This document shows, one piece after another, positions 12,492-22,952 of a DNA stretch of 64,000 nt (position 1 is its first letter; every line of letters starts with the position of its first letter). This stretch comes from Daldinia sp. FL1419. Taxonomy: Eukaryota; Ascomycota; Sordariomycetes; Xylariales; Hypoxylaceae. The notes below the pieces were generated by a model. It was not told the origin of the DNA. It searched no databases and saw nothing but the letters and a program-made list of their open reading frames with translations. The translations under genes and the position numbers were made by a program. The DNA lies in assembly GCA_025201765.1 (NCBI GenBank), contig MU623482.1, forward strand, positions 1 to 64,000, in the 5' to 3' direction.

Positions 12492-13469
12492 ACTGTTGCT
12501 ATTGGCAAGAGAGGAGAAGACAAAGGGAGTGGTAATTGGTGGGAAGGGGGGGACTCGAGAGAAGGTATGATACCGTTTGGGAAGCCAAGTTAAGTGGTGG
12601 TTTTGCGGTTTTGCGGTTTTGCGGTTTTGTGCATTTCCAGCCCGAGCGAAAAAGGAGTTCGTAGGTAATACGTGATCTTGACCATGTATCGGGCAAAGAC
12701 GGCTGCGTTACTAGAGAAGTAAACGATTACCCCCTTATACGATTATGGATAACCTTTGTATGTAGGTAGTTGTGTTATTATTCGCTCGTGAAGGTGATGC
12801 CCTCACAGGATTAGACTGTTTTAGTCCTCCCCTATTATTATTATAGTGCTCACATAGTCGATTATACCCAGAACAGAGAAGGAACTATTGGCCATTATGG
12901 TTGCCGGCTTTTGTATCATTGTACGCCCCCTGTGACTCCCCTGTGACTCCCGTCGAGGGGTTTGAGGGGATCGTGGCTGCGTTTACGTCGAGGGCATGTG
13001 CCATTCTCGTCGGCCCCGGTCTATGTACCCCCTATCGTCCCCGACGATGATGCGCCTAGTAACCTTAAGAAGCATCTACCTTGCTGGCAGCTGTCGATTT
13101 ATCTTAGCTACCTACCAACCTGTGTGCACCTGCCTATTTCTTTTCGAAACTGGTTTCATCGTAGGTTTGTTTTCGGGTTTTCTTTTTCCTTTTCACGCAT
13201 CAGATGCGAGTTTGAGGACCCAAGACCTCCTCCCTCTCTCGTGTCTACCTACCCTTCTTCCTTACTCCCCTACCTTCTTGGGCCACACCCTCGCGACACT
13301 TTGCATTCTTAGCCCGTCACTTTACGCGGATATCCTCTTTCGAAGTTTTTACGTTTTTACGGTTTTACGCTTAGTGCCATTCTTCTTTTTTGTTTTTTTT
13401 TGTCTTCCTTTTGTCGTAGCCTACCTACCTATCTATTCGCAGCTCTTGCCGTCGCGCGGTGTGGCAAGT
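12492..13469. other. Intergenic region between APL3 and the Gly-Glu membrane protein gene
   Basis: It contains the 3' UTR of APL3, with an 8-bp tandem repeat (TTTTGCGG, about four copies) at about 12600-12632, and a long T/C-rich leader upstream of the next gene. The open frame extending upstream of 13470 is pyrimidine-tract DNA, not convincing protein. I see no separate gene. Confidence 0.5.
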
Positions 13470-14908
13470 ATGGAGGCAAACAAGGATAGTATGGAGATCA
13501 GTCGAGTCCCTCCCGCGGTGGTGCAGGGATCCAAGGATTACCTCGATTTCAAGCACCCCCAGCTCGAGTTCTTTCCCGAGTTTGTCGAGCCGGCTACCCC
13601 CCGAACGAATAGTTGGGGTCATCGACGCGCTCGCCATGCCCCGCTGGCTACGCCCGCTAGCCCTATGTTCCATCCGGGGCAGAAGGATCTAGGTCAGGAT
13701 CAGGGTGAGGGTGAGGGTGAGGATGAGAGTAAAAGTGATGGCGAGGGCGATGGTGAAGGTGAACGCGATGGTGAGGGCGAGGGCGAGGGCGAGGGTGAAG
13801 ACGAAGGTAACGCAAACTTGCCTGCTGGAAGCCGATTTTCCGCAAAGGTCCAGTATATCAACGATGTGTGGGTTGGTATGTATTCACACTTTATCTATTT
13901 GTTTCTTTCTTGCTTCGTTATGACGAGATGGCATCAAAAAGAAACTACTACGCATACGGGGATAAAGAATCTCAATACTAACATTTCCCCTTCTCTACTT
14001 CTAGACCTCAAGCGCCGGGTCACCCCTCAGCAGTACCCGCACGCATGGCTCCTTTTTCTGGGCATCATCACGATCGCAGCCGGCGCTATCATCGGTAAGT
14101 CTTGAGACCTTTTTTTAAGCCCAATCCTCTAAACTCGTATTTCTTGGAAATGCCTAACGGTTTGGGCTAATGGATAGTTTTTCTCCGTGTAGCCGGATGG
14201 TGCAGCCTCGCTGCCGAGACCGTGCATCACCTGGAGATGATGGGTGCCGCGTCGATCACCTCGGTTGCTCGATTTCCTGTGACCGCTGACTTGAAGCTCG
14301 CTCGAGGCTTCGATGCCGCTGGTGTGGAGACCGATGTTCTGGCCACGGAGTTTGTGGAGGCGGTCATGACTAGTAAGTCTTCTTTTCTTTTCTTCTCTTC
14401 TTCTTTTTTTCCTTTTCTATATATGAATCTGCTTAAGAAATATGAGAACAGTTATTGCTGGAATAGTGCGGCTAACGAGTTATAAGCTATGACTACGGGT
14501 GTGGATGGAGCGGGGATCGTATCGGATGTTCTCGCTGGCTCGATTCCTACCGCTGAACTGGCAGCGAAGACAGCCGTAGCGAAGGACTTGGTTACTACGG
14601 TTACCGTCACCGTCGCGGGCCCTCCCGAGCTGGCTTCGAACGAGGACAAAGGCACGGCCGCAACTTCTGCTCTGGGTCAAGGCACGATCTCAACAATGGC
14701 CACGATCACGGCACCTGCCCCCGCGTTGTCCGGAGAAACTACATCTACAAGCACCGAGCCCCGTGTCTTGTGTCCCAACACTGATGGCCCCTTGGTTTGG
14801 ACGCCCTGTCATCGCCATCGAATCTCAGCTACATCTTCTGCAGTGGTGAATCCTTTCTCGGTCATCCGCCGCGTTCTAGGTGCTCTATGGGAGGCCCTAG
14901 CAGGCTGA
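13470..14908 (+). CDS. Unknown single-pass membrane protein with Gly-Glu repeat
   Basis: I do not recognise the family. Four exons fit: 13470-13875, 14005-14094, 14193-14372 and 14487-14908, about 365 residues, all with GTATGT/GTAAGT donors and one GCTAAC branch site. Residues 1-70 are hydrophilic and proline-rich. Residues about 74-112 are an acidic GEGEGE/DGEGDG run encoded by a GAGGGT-like microsatellite. A single hydrophobic helix (WLLFLGIITIAAGAII) lies near 149-170. The distal part is Ala/Thr/Val-rich and looks low in secondary structure. This suggests a type I or II surface or organelle membrane protein with an acidic tail; orientation is unknown and there is no obvious signal peptide. 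The start follows a T/C-rich leader; upstream in-frame ATGs (for example 12996) were rejected as leader sequence. Confidence 0.65.
13693..13809 (+). repeat. Coding microsatellite (GAGGGT/GAGGGC type)
   Basis: Degenerate tandem hexamers encode alternating Gly-Glu in the membrane protein gene. Length variation would change the acidic linker without breaking the frame whenever whole hexamers are gained or lost. Confidence 0.8.
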
Positions 14909-17246
14909 AGATGGTACGATGAGCGATATACTCATTCTCATTGACACCAGAGCGTCTACTACACCATGCGAAGAATCAATAGGAGAGCAGAGTTTCTTTA
15001 GGGAGTTGAGCACACGATGAGGAACTTTGAAAAAAAGGGGAGATATAGCGGGAGAGGAAGCTATAGTTGATTCTTACGCGTAGATCTTTCGAAGCTCCGG
15101 TCTCGTTGATTAGGTACGGATAAGATTAGGTACGGATGAGAGCAGGCTTGGATCTCGCATGTGCAAGGAGGACTGGTTATCGATTCTGATACCCCCCCCC
15201 CCCCCCCCCGTCTTTGTGTGTTTTCGATGCGGTGAGAGGTGAAAGTGAGACAGGCGTTAGGTGAGCTCAACATCGATGATTCATGAGTGCCTTTGAAGTT
15301 TGCATGCGTCTCTTTTGAAATGGCTGTTGCTTGCCCTGGTTAGTTGCTTGTGTCTGATGTTAGTTGAGTACTACATCACCATACTCTTAATATTTGTGAC
15401 CTTGGGTTACGGGTAGGTACTCTGCTCTATGCCTAGGTCTTTTCCTTGGTGCGGATTCGATTAATTACATACATACATACCTACCTACACAGGTAGGTAT
15501 AGGTGCCTAGATTTGCTAATACAGTACTATCCTATACACATATCTCCTCGTCGAGGATAAGTGGTGCAAGAAGCAAAAGCACAGTGTCTTACTTTGAACT
15601 CTAAGGTCTTATAGGAGCATGAGCAAATATGCTACCTAACCTAACGTAGGTATGTATGTCCCTACCTAGTGTATGTAATGTAATACCAGTACGACTCTGT
15701 GCCGTACGGATGCATAGTCCCAACCAATGATAGGGGTTAGGCGATAGGAGCACGACCGACCAAACCGATCATCAGCCAACCAGCGTTATATGTCCGCTGC
15801 AAAGAGGAGAGATGCCGTGTTTTCTCGTTTGGTACCTACGACCTAAGTATGCGGATCATCATGCGCATGCCGTATTTTCTTTTCTTTTTTCTCTTTTATT
15901 GTTATTCTTCTCCGCACCTATATGCGGCCTTGTTATGCGTGGCGTGTCGGTCACCTGTTTCGATGCCCGTCTTACCGCTTGGGTTGTTGTTGCTTTTATA
16001 ACTATATACTTTGACCTGCGTGTTTTACATAGGTATATTGGGTATTATAGTGGGGGTTATGGCTGTTGTTAGTGTTGTTGCGGATGGTAATAGTACTATA
16101 TTGTATTGTACAATACATAGTTATATGTTACTAACTTACTCACTAACTACCTAGGTACAAATCAACGACTTACATTATGCTGCTTATAGATCATTCCTCC
16201 TTCTAACCCGGAACAAACCGAGAACTCGTCGATTCGCTACCTACTCGGCATCCGTCGGAGCTCCGGATAGGTACTAACCTACCTAAGCATTGAATCCATT
16301 TAGTATTATTTCTCTTCTTTTTTTCTTTTTCTTTTTCTTTTCGAATCATGCCGAGATTTGAACCAATACCTCGAACCAATGCGGGAGCTCAGTCCCACCA
16401 CGCCCATCCGCGGCTTTTTTATGCTCTCGATGGCGTCGGAGGCTAAAAGGTAAGCTAAGGTAAGGATCGATCTATATAATATAACCATACAGGTCTAGCT
16501 TCATGCAGGTAGGGACGGCAAGGGGTCTATACGTATTATAGTACATAGTGTAGTATAGGTAGTATACATGTATATACGTAGGTAGGTATGTACCTCCTTC
16601 CTATCTTTTCCTCGCCGAGGTTTGCCCACACTTTGTTCCATACTTTTTTATTTTTTATTTTCTCCTTCTTTCTTTTATTACTAGTAGTACTTATTGTACC
16701 TGGAATTAGATTAGGAAGTACACGACCTATTACACTACTTACATAGTTATACACAGACATAGTAGCCTAGGCTCGGCTGAGGAGAGTCCCCTCTTGGAAT
16801 TATATTAATAATCTACGTATCCCTTCCCGTCATCTCTACATCATGTAAGTACTATACCGTACGGGGGTAAGCTACTATGTACCCTAAACTACGCGCGCGA
16901 TTTGCGTCCGAATGCGTCTGTGGGTTGTACTTAAGGTGAGGGAGATACGAAGTGCGAGGTGGGATGTGGAATATGATACAGACGATAGCGCACTACATTA
17001 CGAATACAACTTATAACTACACGATAGATATACTATAGCTATACCCTTTTCTCTTTTTTATTTTATTTTATTATTTTATTATTTTTTTCCTACTTCTTTC
17101 TTTCTAATCTTGTCATCTTCCTTGCCTATCTGTATAGGTACTCCCCGCTTCCGTTCCCCTCTTCTGCGGTTTGCTTTCTTCCCCTCTAACCCTACTAAGC
17201 TTGTCGAGACCATAGACAAGAGAGATAGACGAAAGGTAGAATAGCA
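14909..17246. other. 2.3-kb intergenic region
   Basis: No convincing gene. It contains a homopolymer of about 19 C near 15191-15209 and several TACCTACC/TAGGTAGG clusters (about 15470-15510, 15650, 16255-16280, 16560-16590). It also has a T/C tract at 16310-16340 and a tRNA-like T-arm string on the minus strand near 16350-16370. The last 200 bp before 17247 are pyrimidine-rich and are probably the promoter and leader of the GT8 gene. Confidence 0.5.
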
Positions 17247-18326
17247 ATGGCGAGTAACGGAGTTACGAACGGCCAGAATGGCGTCGAGAATGGCGTCGAG
17301 AATGGCGATGGCGGGGATGGCTGGTACGATCCGACTAAGATTTGGACGACGCTGCTGACGAATCGCGGTTACTTTGGTGGCTTGTTGGTGCTTCACCATT
17401 CGTTGCGCCGACATCGCAGCAAGTACCGGCTCGTCGTGATGGTGACTCGCGCCGTTGAGGAAGATACCGAGTACATGGAGGCTTTCGCCGCGGCTGGTAT
17501 TGCTACCATTGTCGTCGATAAGATCGAGCCGGCGCCCCGCGACGGCAAGATTAACAAGGGAACGTGGGAGAAGTTAGCTCCTTGGTCGTTTACGCAATAC
17601 GAGGTGAGTACCTGGCGCACATATCTTGACGTTGGATTTTTAAAAGAATACAAGACTAACCAAAGACCATGTCCTTGCCAGCGTGTCGTCCTCCTCGATA
17701 GCGACCAAATCATCCTACAGAACATTGACGACATGATGGAGGTCGAAATCCCCGAGGGCTGGATCGCAAGTACGCACGCTTGTACCTGCAACCCGCGAAA
17801 ACTGCCTCACTACAGCAAGGACTGGGTTCCTGCCAACTGCGCCTTCACCGCCGCGGACCAGGCAACCGGTCAACCCGCGCCCATCACGCCCCAAAGCCCT
17901 AATAACCACCACCTCCTCAACAGCGGCACCGTCATTCTCCAACCCTCGAAGGCGCAATACGACGAGCTAATCAACGCCATGAACACGCACCCCGACGTCC
18001 CGAACATGATCTTCTTCGACCAGGACCTGCTCGCAATCGTGTACCGCGGGCGCTGGAAGCCGCTGCCGTACCACTACAACGCGCTGAAGCCGATGCGGGC
18101 GTGCCATAGCGGGCTGTGGAAGGACGAACATGTCAAGATTCTGCATTATATCCTGAACAAGCCGTGGAAGAGCAGATCGTACGACGAGAAGGATACGATT
18201 GAGTCGACGCATAAGCTCTGGTGGGACGAGTATGCGCTGGTGGAGAGGGAGTGGACGGAAAGTAAGGACCAGAGGAAGAGGGAGCTGTGGAGGAGTGTTG
18301 TTGTACCTGTTGTTGCGCAGGAGTGA
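17247..18326 (+). CDS. Glycosyltransferase family 8 protein (glycogenin/galactinol synthase-like)
   Basis: Retaining nucleotide-sugar transferase of the GT8 fold. Two exons (17247-17603 and 17682-18326) give about 333 residues. The 78-nt intron has a GTGAGT donor, a GACTAAC branch site and a CCAG acceptor. It is in phase and stop-free, so an unspliced read would give 359 residues. Splicing restores the classical YERVVLLDSDQ, in which D125-S-D127 is the metal-binding DxD. Other landmarks are NYLxNSG-like HLLNSGTVILQPS, FFDQDLL, RWKPLPYHYNALK and ILHYILNKPW, whose His is a second metal ligand in this family. The N-terminus is a short Asn/Gly/Val-rich extension with no signal peptide, so a cytosolic enzyme is likely. 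The acceptor sugar is unknown. A glycogenin role is not established, as no C-terminal glycogen synthase-binding motif was recognised. Confidence 0.88.
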   Translation: MASNGVTNGQNGVENGVENGDGGDGWYDPTKIWTTLLTNRGYFGGLLVLHHSLRRHRSKYRLVVMVTRAVEEDTEYMEAFAAAGIATIVVDKIEPAPRDGKINKGTWEKLAPWSFTQYEVSTWRTYLDVGFLKEYKTNQRPCPCQRVVLLDSDQIILQNIDDMMEVEIPEGWIASTHACTCNPRKLPHYSKDWVPANCAFTAADQATGQPAPITPQSPNNHHLLNSGTVILQPSKAQYDELINAMNTHPDVPNMIFFDQDLLAIVYRGRWKPLPYHYNALKPMRACHSGLWKDEHVKILHYILNKPWKSRSYDEKDTIESTHKLWWDEYALVEREWTESKDQRKRELWRSVVVPVVAQE

Positions 18327-18764
18327 TTTGACGTTGGGGCTTTCGCTTGGATGCGTGGATTATTGCTAGGTACGTTGAATTTAGGAGAATGGGGATGGGG
18401 AAGAGGGTAAGATTGGGAGGAGAATTTAACGTGTATACCATTGGGTTTGATCAGGGGCTGGTAGAGATGAAATATCCGACTTGTAACGCGAGAAAGCAGT
18501 AGAAGAAGGTGGGGGTTAATGCGGGATAGATGACGGGCAAGTAGCTTAGAGTGTCACGAGAATTTAACGATGATCTATGATGAATAGTTTGGTATGTTAA
18601 TATGTTATTTCATGGCGAGTTTTATGATATAGATGAGATTGGGATCGGTCTTGATATAAATGCTCCCCTAAGTACCTACTCACTCCCTATGGTATGCGCG
18701 TAAGATCAGGGTCTATGCTTAGGTGTCTACGCTGCCGTTATATCAGGTAGACAGGAAAAGTAAA
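18327..18764. other. Convergent 3' intergenic spacer
   Basis: A 438-bp gap between the stop codons of the GT8 gene (+) and the PLP-homeostasis gene (-). It presumably holds both 3' UTRs. No gene or repeat of note is seen. Confidence 0.5.
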
Positions 18765-20044
18765 TTACACCTTAATCTTGGCCTCGCTCCTCGGCCCCCT
18801 GGCCCCAAATATCGTGCTCCCAACACGCACCTCGTTACTCCCCGCCACGATAGCGCCCTCGAAGTCCTCGCTCATCCCCATGCTCAGCTCCAAATCGTCA
18901 GGCTTCAACCCCAGTTCGGAGGCGACTAGGTCTCGCTGTTCGCGCAGACACACGAAGTCCTCGTTTTCGGTGTCGGGCGTCGTGGCGACGCTGCGCGCGA
19001 TAGCGCCGATGGTCATCAGCCCGAGTAAGTGCAGGTTGGGCAGGGAGAGGACGGTCCGGCAGAGGGAGATGGTGTCGGGGCCGGGGGCGCAGCCGGATTT
19101 GGAGGATTCGCCGGAGGTGTTGACTTGGATGTGGACGTTGATTTTGCCGGGGAGAGGGGAAGGGGGAGAGGGAGAGGTGGTGGTGGTGGTAGTGGTGGGA
19201 GGGGAGGATGAAGATAGGGACGAGAGGTATTCGCCCCGGTATTTGTCCAGGAGTTGAGCCTTCTTCTCGGTGTCGATGCTCGAGACGCTGAAGAGGTTGG
19301 GGATTTTGGCAAGGGTTTTGCAATGTCCTGGGAGTGTTAGTGAGGGTTTCGGTGTGAGACCTGCTAGAGGAATAGGGGGTGAGCCGTTAAGGAGAGAGGT
19401 CTCCTTTCGCAGGGGGTTATGAAGATTATGGGCCTTCTCGTAGCTCTGTCACTTGACCTCATGCCGCTTCGATGCCGATGTATCCTCATATTCTGCAGTC
19501 ACCATCTCATCTCCTTTACGTAGAGTAATAGGGAGTAATTGAGAGAATCAACGGTGTCTTACCGGACTGTAGGCCGCCGATAAAGTGCCATCGTATATCG
19601 CGCGGCAGCAGTTCGGCCTTCTGGCTTAGTTCCTGAGCATAGTTCTCACCAAAGTGAAGCTGCGGCGGCTCGGCTTGCTGCATCAACGCGAGAATGTCGT
19701 TGACCGGTTTCAGCTTTGAGACTGCGACTAAGCGGACCTAAAATGTAGAGTTAGTCAACTGCTGTTGTATGCCTAGGTAGGTAGGTAGTCACGAAATGAT
19801 TGAAGCGGTGTAGAGCATAATATGAGTTCTCATAGAAGGGTCAGACAAGCAGAATCCGAAACAACATATTCCAAACGAGTATATTCAGGTATGCTTGATC
19901 TCTTTGCCGAATAAAGCAATAGAGGACGTCGTGACTTACATCCCGGCCGTTGGCCACGGCAGCGATGCGCTCTCGCACAGTCTTGATCTGGGATACTAGA
20001 GCGACGGCTCTCTGAGGGTCAATCTTCATGTCTGTATCCGTCAT
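18765..20044 (-). CDS. Pyridoxal phosphate homeostasis protein (YggS/PLPBP family)
   Basis: PLP carrier of the alanine-racemase N-terminal fold, thought to buffer cellular vitamin B6. It is usually cytosolic and mitochondrial. Minus-strand exons are 20044-19940, 19737-19563 and 19327-18765, about 280 residues. The second exon carries VRLVAVSKLKP, whose first lysine is the PLP Schiff-base residue, and HFGENYAQEL. WHFIGGLQSGHCK bridges exons 2 and 3. The C-terminal part has LHLLGLMTIG and MGMSEDFEGAI plus NEVRVGSTIFG, which bind the phosphate. A Ser/Thr/Pro insert near residues 125-145 is longer than in bacterial or yeast relatives and is encoded by a CCA/CCT-rich microsatellite. Introns are 202 and 235 nt, longer than the local norm. 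It is divergent from the BCD1 gene. Confidence 0.9.
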
Positions 20045-20870
20045 CGTAGAGCCAAAAGCCTACTCTATGAGATGAGTCGATAGTCAAGATGTATCTAAAA
20101 GACGACAAGACGGGCGGTTGGTAGTTGAACATGTGACAAGGAATTATTAGCTACCTCTTGGAGAGTCGTGCGCATCGATTCAAAAATATCAGCAAAAGAT
20201 TAAGTCGATACAGTACACGCACTGTCCAATACACATGGTATTCTTTATTAACTAGGTTACCAAGTTAGATCGATTAACTAACTGCAATAGTATTCAAGTA
20301 AAGATTTCGAGATTTTTAAGTTGAATTAGGGGTCAAACAACTAGGTTAGGTGATCTACCACTCTTATAAGTAGGTATTCTATAATACGATAGTGTGGGTG
20401 GTGATGATGGAACCTGAAGAGTTGCTGGTAGTTTAAACCTTAGGTATGCCTCGATAACGCAATCAAGGCAATGTATCTGTACTGTCGCGCTACTGCTGCA
20501 TCAAGATTCTGTTGCATAGCATGCAAGAACTAGTTAAAAGATATGCTTTCATCTAATAGGAGGTTTCGCGCACATGGCTAGGTACCGGGGAATGACGCGA
20601 CGGGAGGCCGATATAGATCGGAAATGCATATCGGTTAGATATCGATAAGATAGATAAGATAATATACCCAGAATTTTGAAGCTTCCAAGTCTAGGAGAGT
20701 AAAAGCGTACTCTAATAAGCGAATCTAATAAGCGACCAACCATCGCAGAGACATTTCTTAAAAAGTCAATTCTATAACTCAACTATCCGACTGCTTTCGC
20801 TACCTACCTTTTTAATACCCTCGTATCAGCCCAACTTAATCGAGACCAAAAACATCCTCGAACTTCTCGA
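20045..20870. promoter_or_regulatory. Divergent promoter region, PLPBP-type gene and BCD1
   Basis: 826 bp separate the start codons of two outward-facing genes. A pyrimidine-rich stretch lies just before the BCD1 start. No further gene is visible, and I cannot name transcription factor sites. Confidence 0.5.
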
Positions 20871-22049
20871 ATGGCGGACCCTTTACTCACCTCGCTGTGT
20901 ACCATTTGCCATACGCAAGCTCCCAAATATAAATGCCCTCGATGCGGTACCCGAACATGTTCCCTAGCTTGCGTAAAGAAGCATAAGAATTGGTCATCTT
21001 GCAACGGGGAGCGCGATCCGACCGTGTATATACCTCGGGAAAAGCTCAAGACGGACGCCGGTATTGACCACGACTACAACTTCTTAACCAAGATCGAAAG
21101 ATCCGTCGAGCGAGTCGAGAAGATACTCAAGGAAGAAAAGGACATACTACCACAAGATGACACCTCGTCGCGACCGCCTCCCAACAAAAGAGCGCGTCTT
21201 CACAAGGGCCAGAGCCGAGGAAGAGTCACATTCGAGCAGGATTCGCGGAGATGGGACAAGAATTCGATGCAGCGGATGCGCCAACTGGGAATCCGCGTCG
21301 CATCTGTTCCCTATGGTATGACTCGGGCAAAGGAAAACAAGACGAGCTGGAACAAGCGTACGAGGACTATAAATTGGCAGGTCGAATGGCTCGAGTGGAA
21401 GTCTGTCGACTCTATAGAAGGGGATAAGAAAATAGAGCCATCGAGGATTTTGCACAAGATACTAGACGAAGTTCCCCTCTACGTTGGATTCGCAGAGGGG
21501 TTGGAAACTCACCGCCAGCGCCAGCTTACCAACCAAGAACGTACGCAAGAAAAGAAACAGAGGTCTCTGGAGGATAAGAAAATAATTACGGGCGGCGGCC
21601 AAGAAGTGGCTACGACGGCTTGGAATGAAGGAAAGTATATTATGCAGGACTTGAAAACGGCGGCGTGGAACAATACCATTTCGGGGTCGCAAACGGTCGA
21701 GGGGCTAAAAGGCAAATACCGCTTCTTTTACCTCAAGCCGAGGACGCCTTCTAGAGAAGCGCAGAGGCTTGTACCCTTACGACCGACCGACAGCCTAGCT
21801 GCTGTACTACCTGGGCTCGATATCGTCGAGTTCCCTACTATATGTGTATTGCCGGCTAATTTTAAGGCTGTTCCCCAGGGGTATATTGTCGAGAATAAGC
21901 TTGGAAAATCCAAGAAACGGCAAGGCTCTGACTTGGTTGGATATTCGAGTGAAGAGGGGGAGGCTATGGACGGACAGTTGGGGGAGCTGGATGATGATAC
22001 CACAAGTAGTTCAGGGTCGGATTCAGATGAGTCTGATATCTCGGAGTGA
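20871..22049 (+). CDS. BCD1: Box C/D snoRNA assembly protein Bcd1 (HIT-type zinc finger)
   Basis: Nuclear factor required for stability and assembly of box C/D snoRNPs, and hence rRNA 2'-O-methylation. It is intronless, 392 residues. A zf-HIT domain occupies residues 10-44, with ligands C10, C13, C22, C25, C30, C34, H38 and C44 all in place (CTICHTQAPKYKCPRC then CSLACVKKHKNWSSC). The middle region has conserved patches typical of Bcd1 (RRWDKNSMQRMRQLGIRV, WQVEWLEW, YFYLKP-like RFFYLKP, LAAVLPGLDIVEFPTICV). The C-terminus is an acidic Ser/Asp tail. The ATG follows a CT-rich leader and is the first in frame. The length fits the ZNHIT6/Bcd1 family. Confidence 0.9.
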   Translation: MADPLLTSLCTICHTQAPKYKCPRCGTRTCSLACVKKHKNWSSCNGERDPTVYIPREKLKTDAGIDHDYNFLTKIERSVERVEKILKEEKDILPQDDTSSRPPPNKRARLHKGQSRGRVTFEQDSRRWDKNSMQRMRQLGIRVASVPYGMTRAKENKTSWNKRTRTINWQVEWLEWKSVDSIEGDKKIEPSRILHKILDEVPLYVGFAEGLETHRQRQLTNQERTQEKKQRSLEDKKIITGGGQEVATTAWNEGKYIMQDLKTAAWNNTISGSQTVEGLKGKYRFFYLKPRTPSREAQRLVPLRPTDSLAAVLPGLDIVEFPTICVLPANFKAVPQGYIVENKLGKSKKRQGSDLVGYSSEEGEAMDGQLGELDDDTTSSSGSDSDESDISE

Positions 22050-22952
22050 TATGTTAATAAATACCTGCTATTCGATGATAATATCTTTTTATACTGTGAA
22101 TTTGACATTTTGTGACCGCATTGAGTTTGCTAGCTGTTATCCCATTGCCCATAGCTGCTCTATTATGTCTGATACCTATTAAGGTGAATAATATGTAGGT
22201 ACCTTAAGTCATTGGCAGATGGGCGTTTGTGCAAGTATGGTCATAGTATCAGATGGAAAAGTCGTAGGTATGCGCTAGGTAACCTTATTCTTGAATATTG
22301 GACAAACAGAAGCCAATTTATTTAATGCAAACAGGGAAAGTAAGCTTATTGGAACAACACATAGTAACAAAGGCATCTTATTGGCGTTTTCCTAGTTCGT
22401 CTCTTTTATGCATTTCTGAGTAAGCGAATCTTGCATGTAATCTCTTCCAAGTTTACACGCTAGAGACTAAAAATGCAGCAAATGCAAGGCATTACAGAAG
22501 ACGTCGATAGTGCCTGACATCCATGCCAGCATGCGTATTGACTATACCTCGGTACCTAACATACCTTGTACGTGACTGTGGCTTAGCAAGTGAATGCACC
22601 TGCCAGAACCCCCACCTAACACCTAACTTACAAGCGCTACTGCTGCGAATGAGTAGGAAAAAAAACCAAGAACCTTAGAACCTCATTTTAACGGGGCTGG
22701 TACTAACGGTGCGATTGAAATTTTATTTCTTCACACCGGGAAATTCAGCCTCCTCTCTTCCTTTCAACCCTATCTTTCTCCTTCTCTCATACAACTTTCC
22801 CTCCAAACCTCCTCCACCCTCCCATTCTCTCAACCACAAATTGCATTTATTCTTCGTAATTTTCAACGTCGTTACATCGATTTATTTCCGAGTACCTTCA
22901 TTGCATTTAACTTTTTCGTCCTTTGCGCAGATCGCGCACATACCCTCTTAAC
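22050..22952. promoter_or_regulatory. Region between BCD1 and SCD6
   Basis: It holds the BCD1 3' UTR and, at about 22740-22950, a long CT-rich leader (CCTCTCTTCC-type) typical of strongly expressed fungal genes just before the SCD6 start. No gene is supported. Confidence 0.5.

Noticed and set aside
12962..13469. N-terminal extension of the Gly-Glu membrane protein
   Set aside because: The open frame is a T/C-rich leader with Phe/Leu/Pro-heavy translation; the ATG at 13470 gives a normal protein start.
15812..16072. 86-codon frame with hydrophobic stretches
   Set aside because: Its hydrophobicity comes from T-rich tracts; no splice signals, family resemblance or gene-like neighbours support it.
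16340..16420. tRNA-like sequence on the minus strand (GGTTCAAATC T-loop/B-box string)
   Set aside because: The T-loop consensus is present, but neither the T stem, an anticodon stem nor an acceptor stem pairs convincingly, so no cloverleaf could be drawn.
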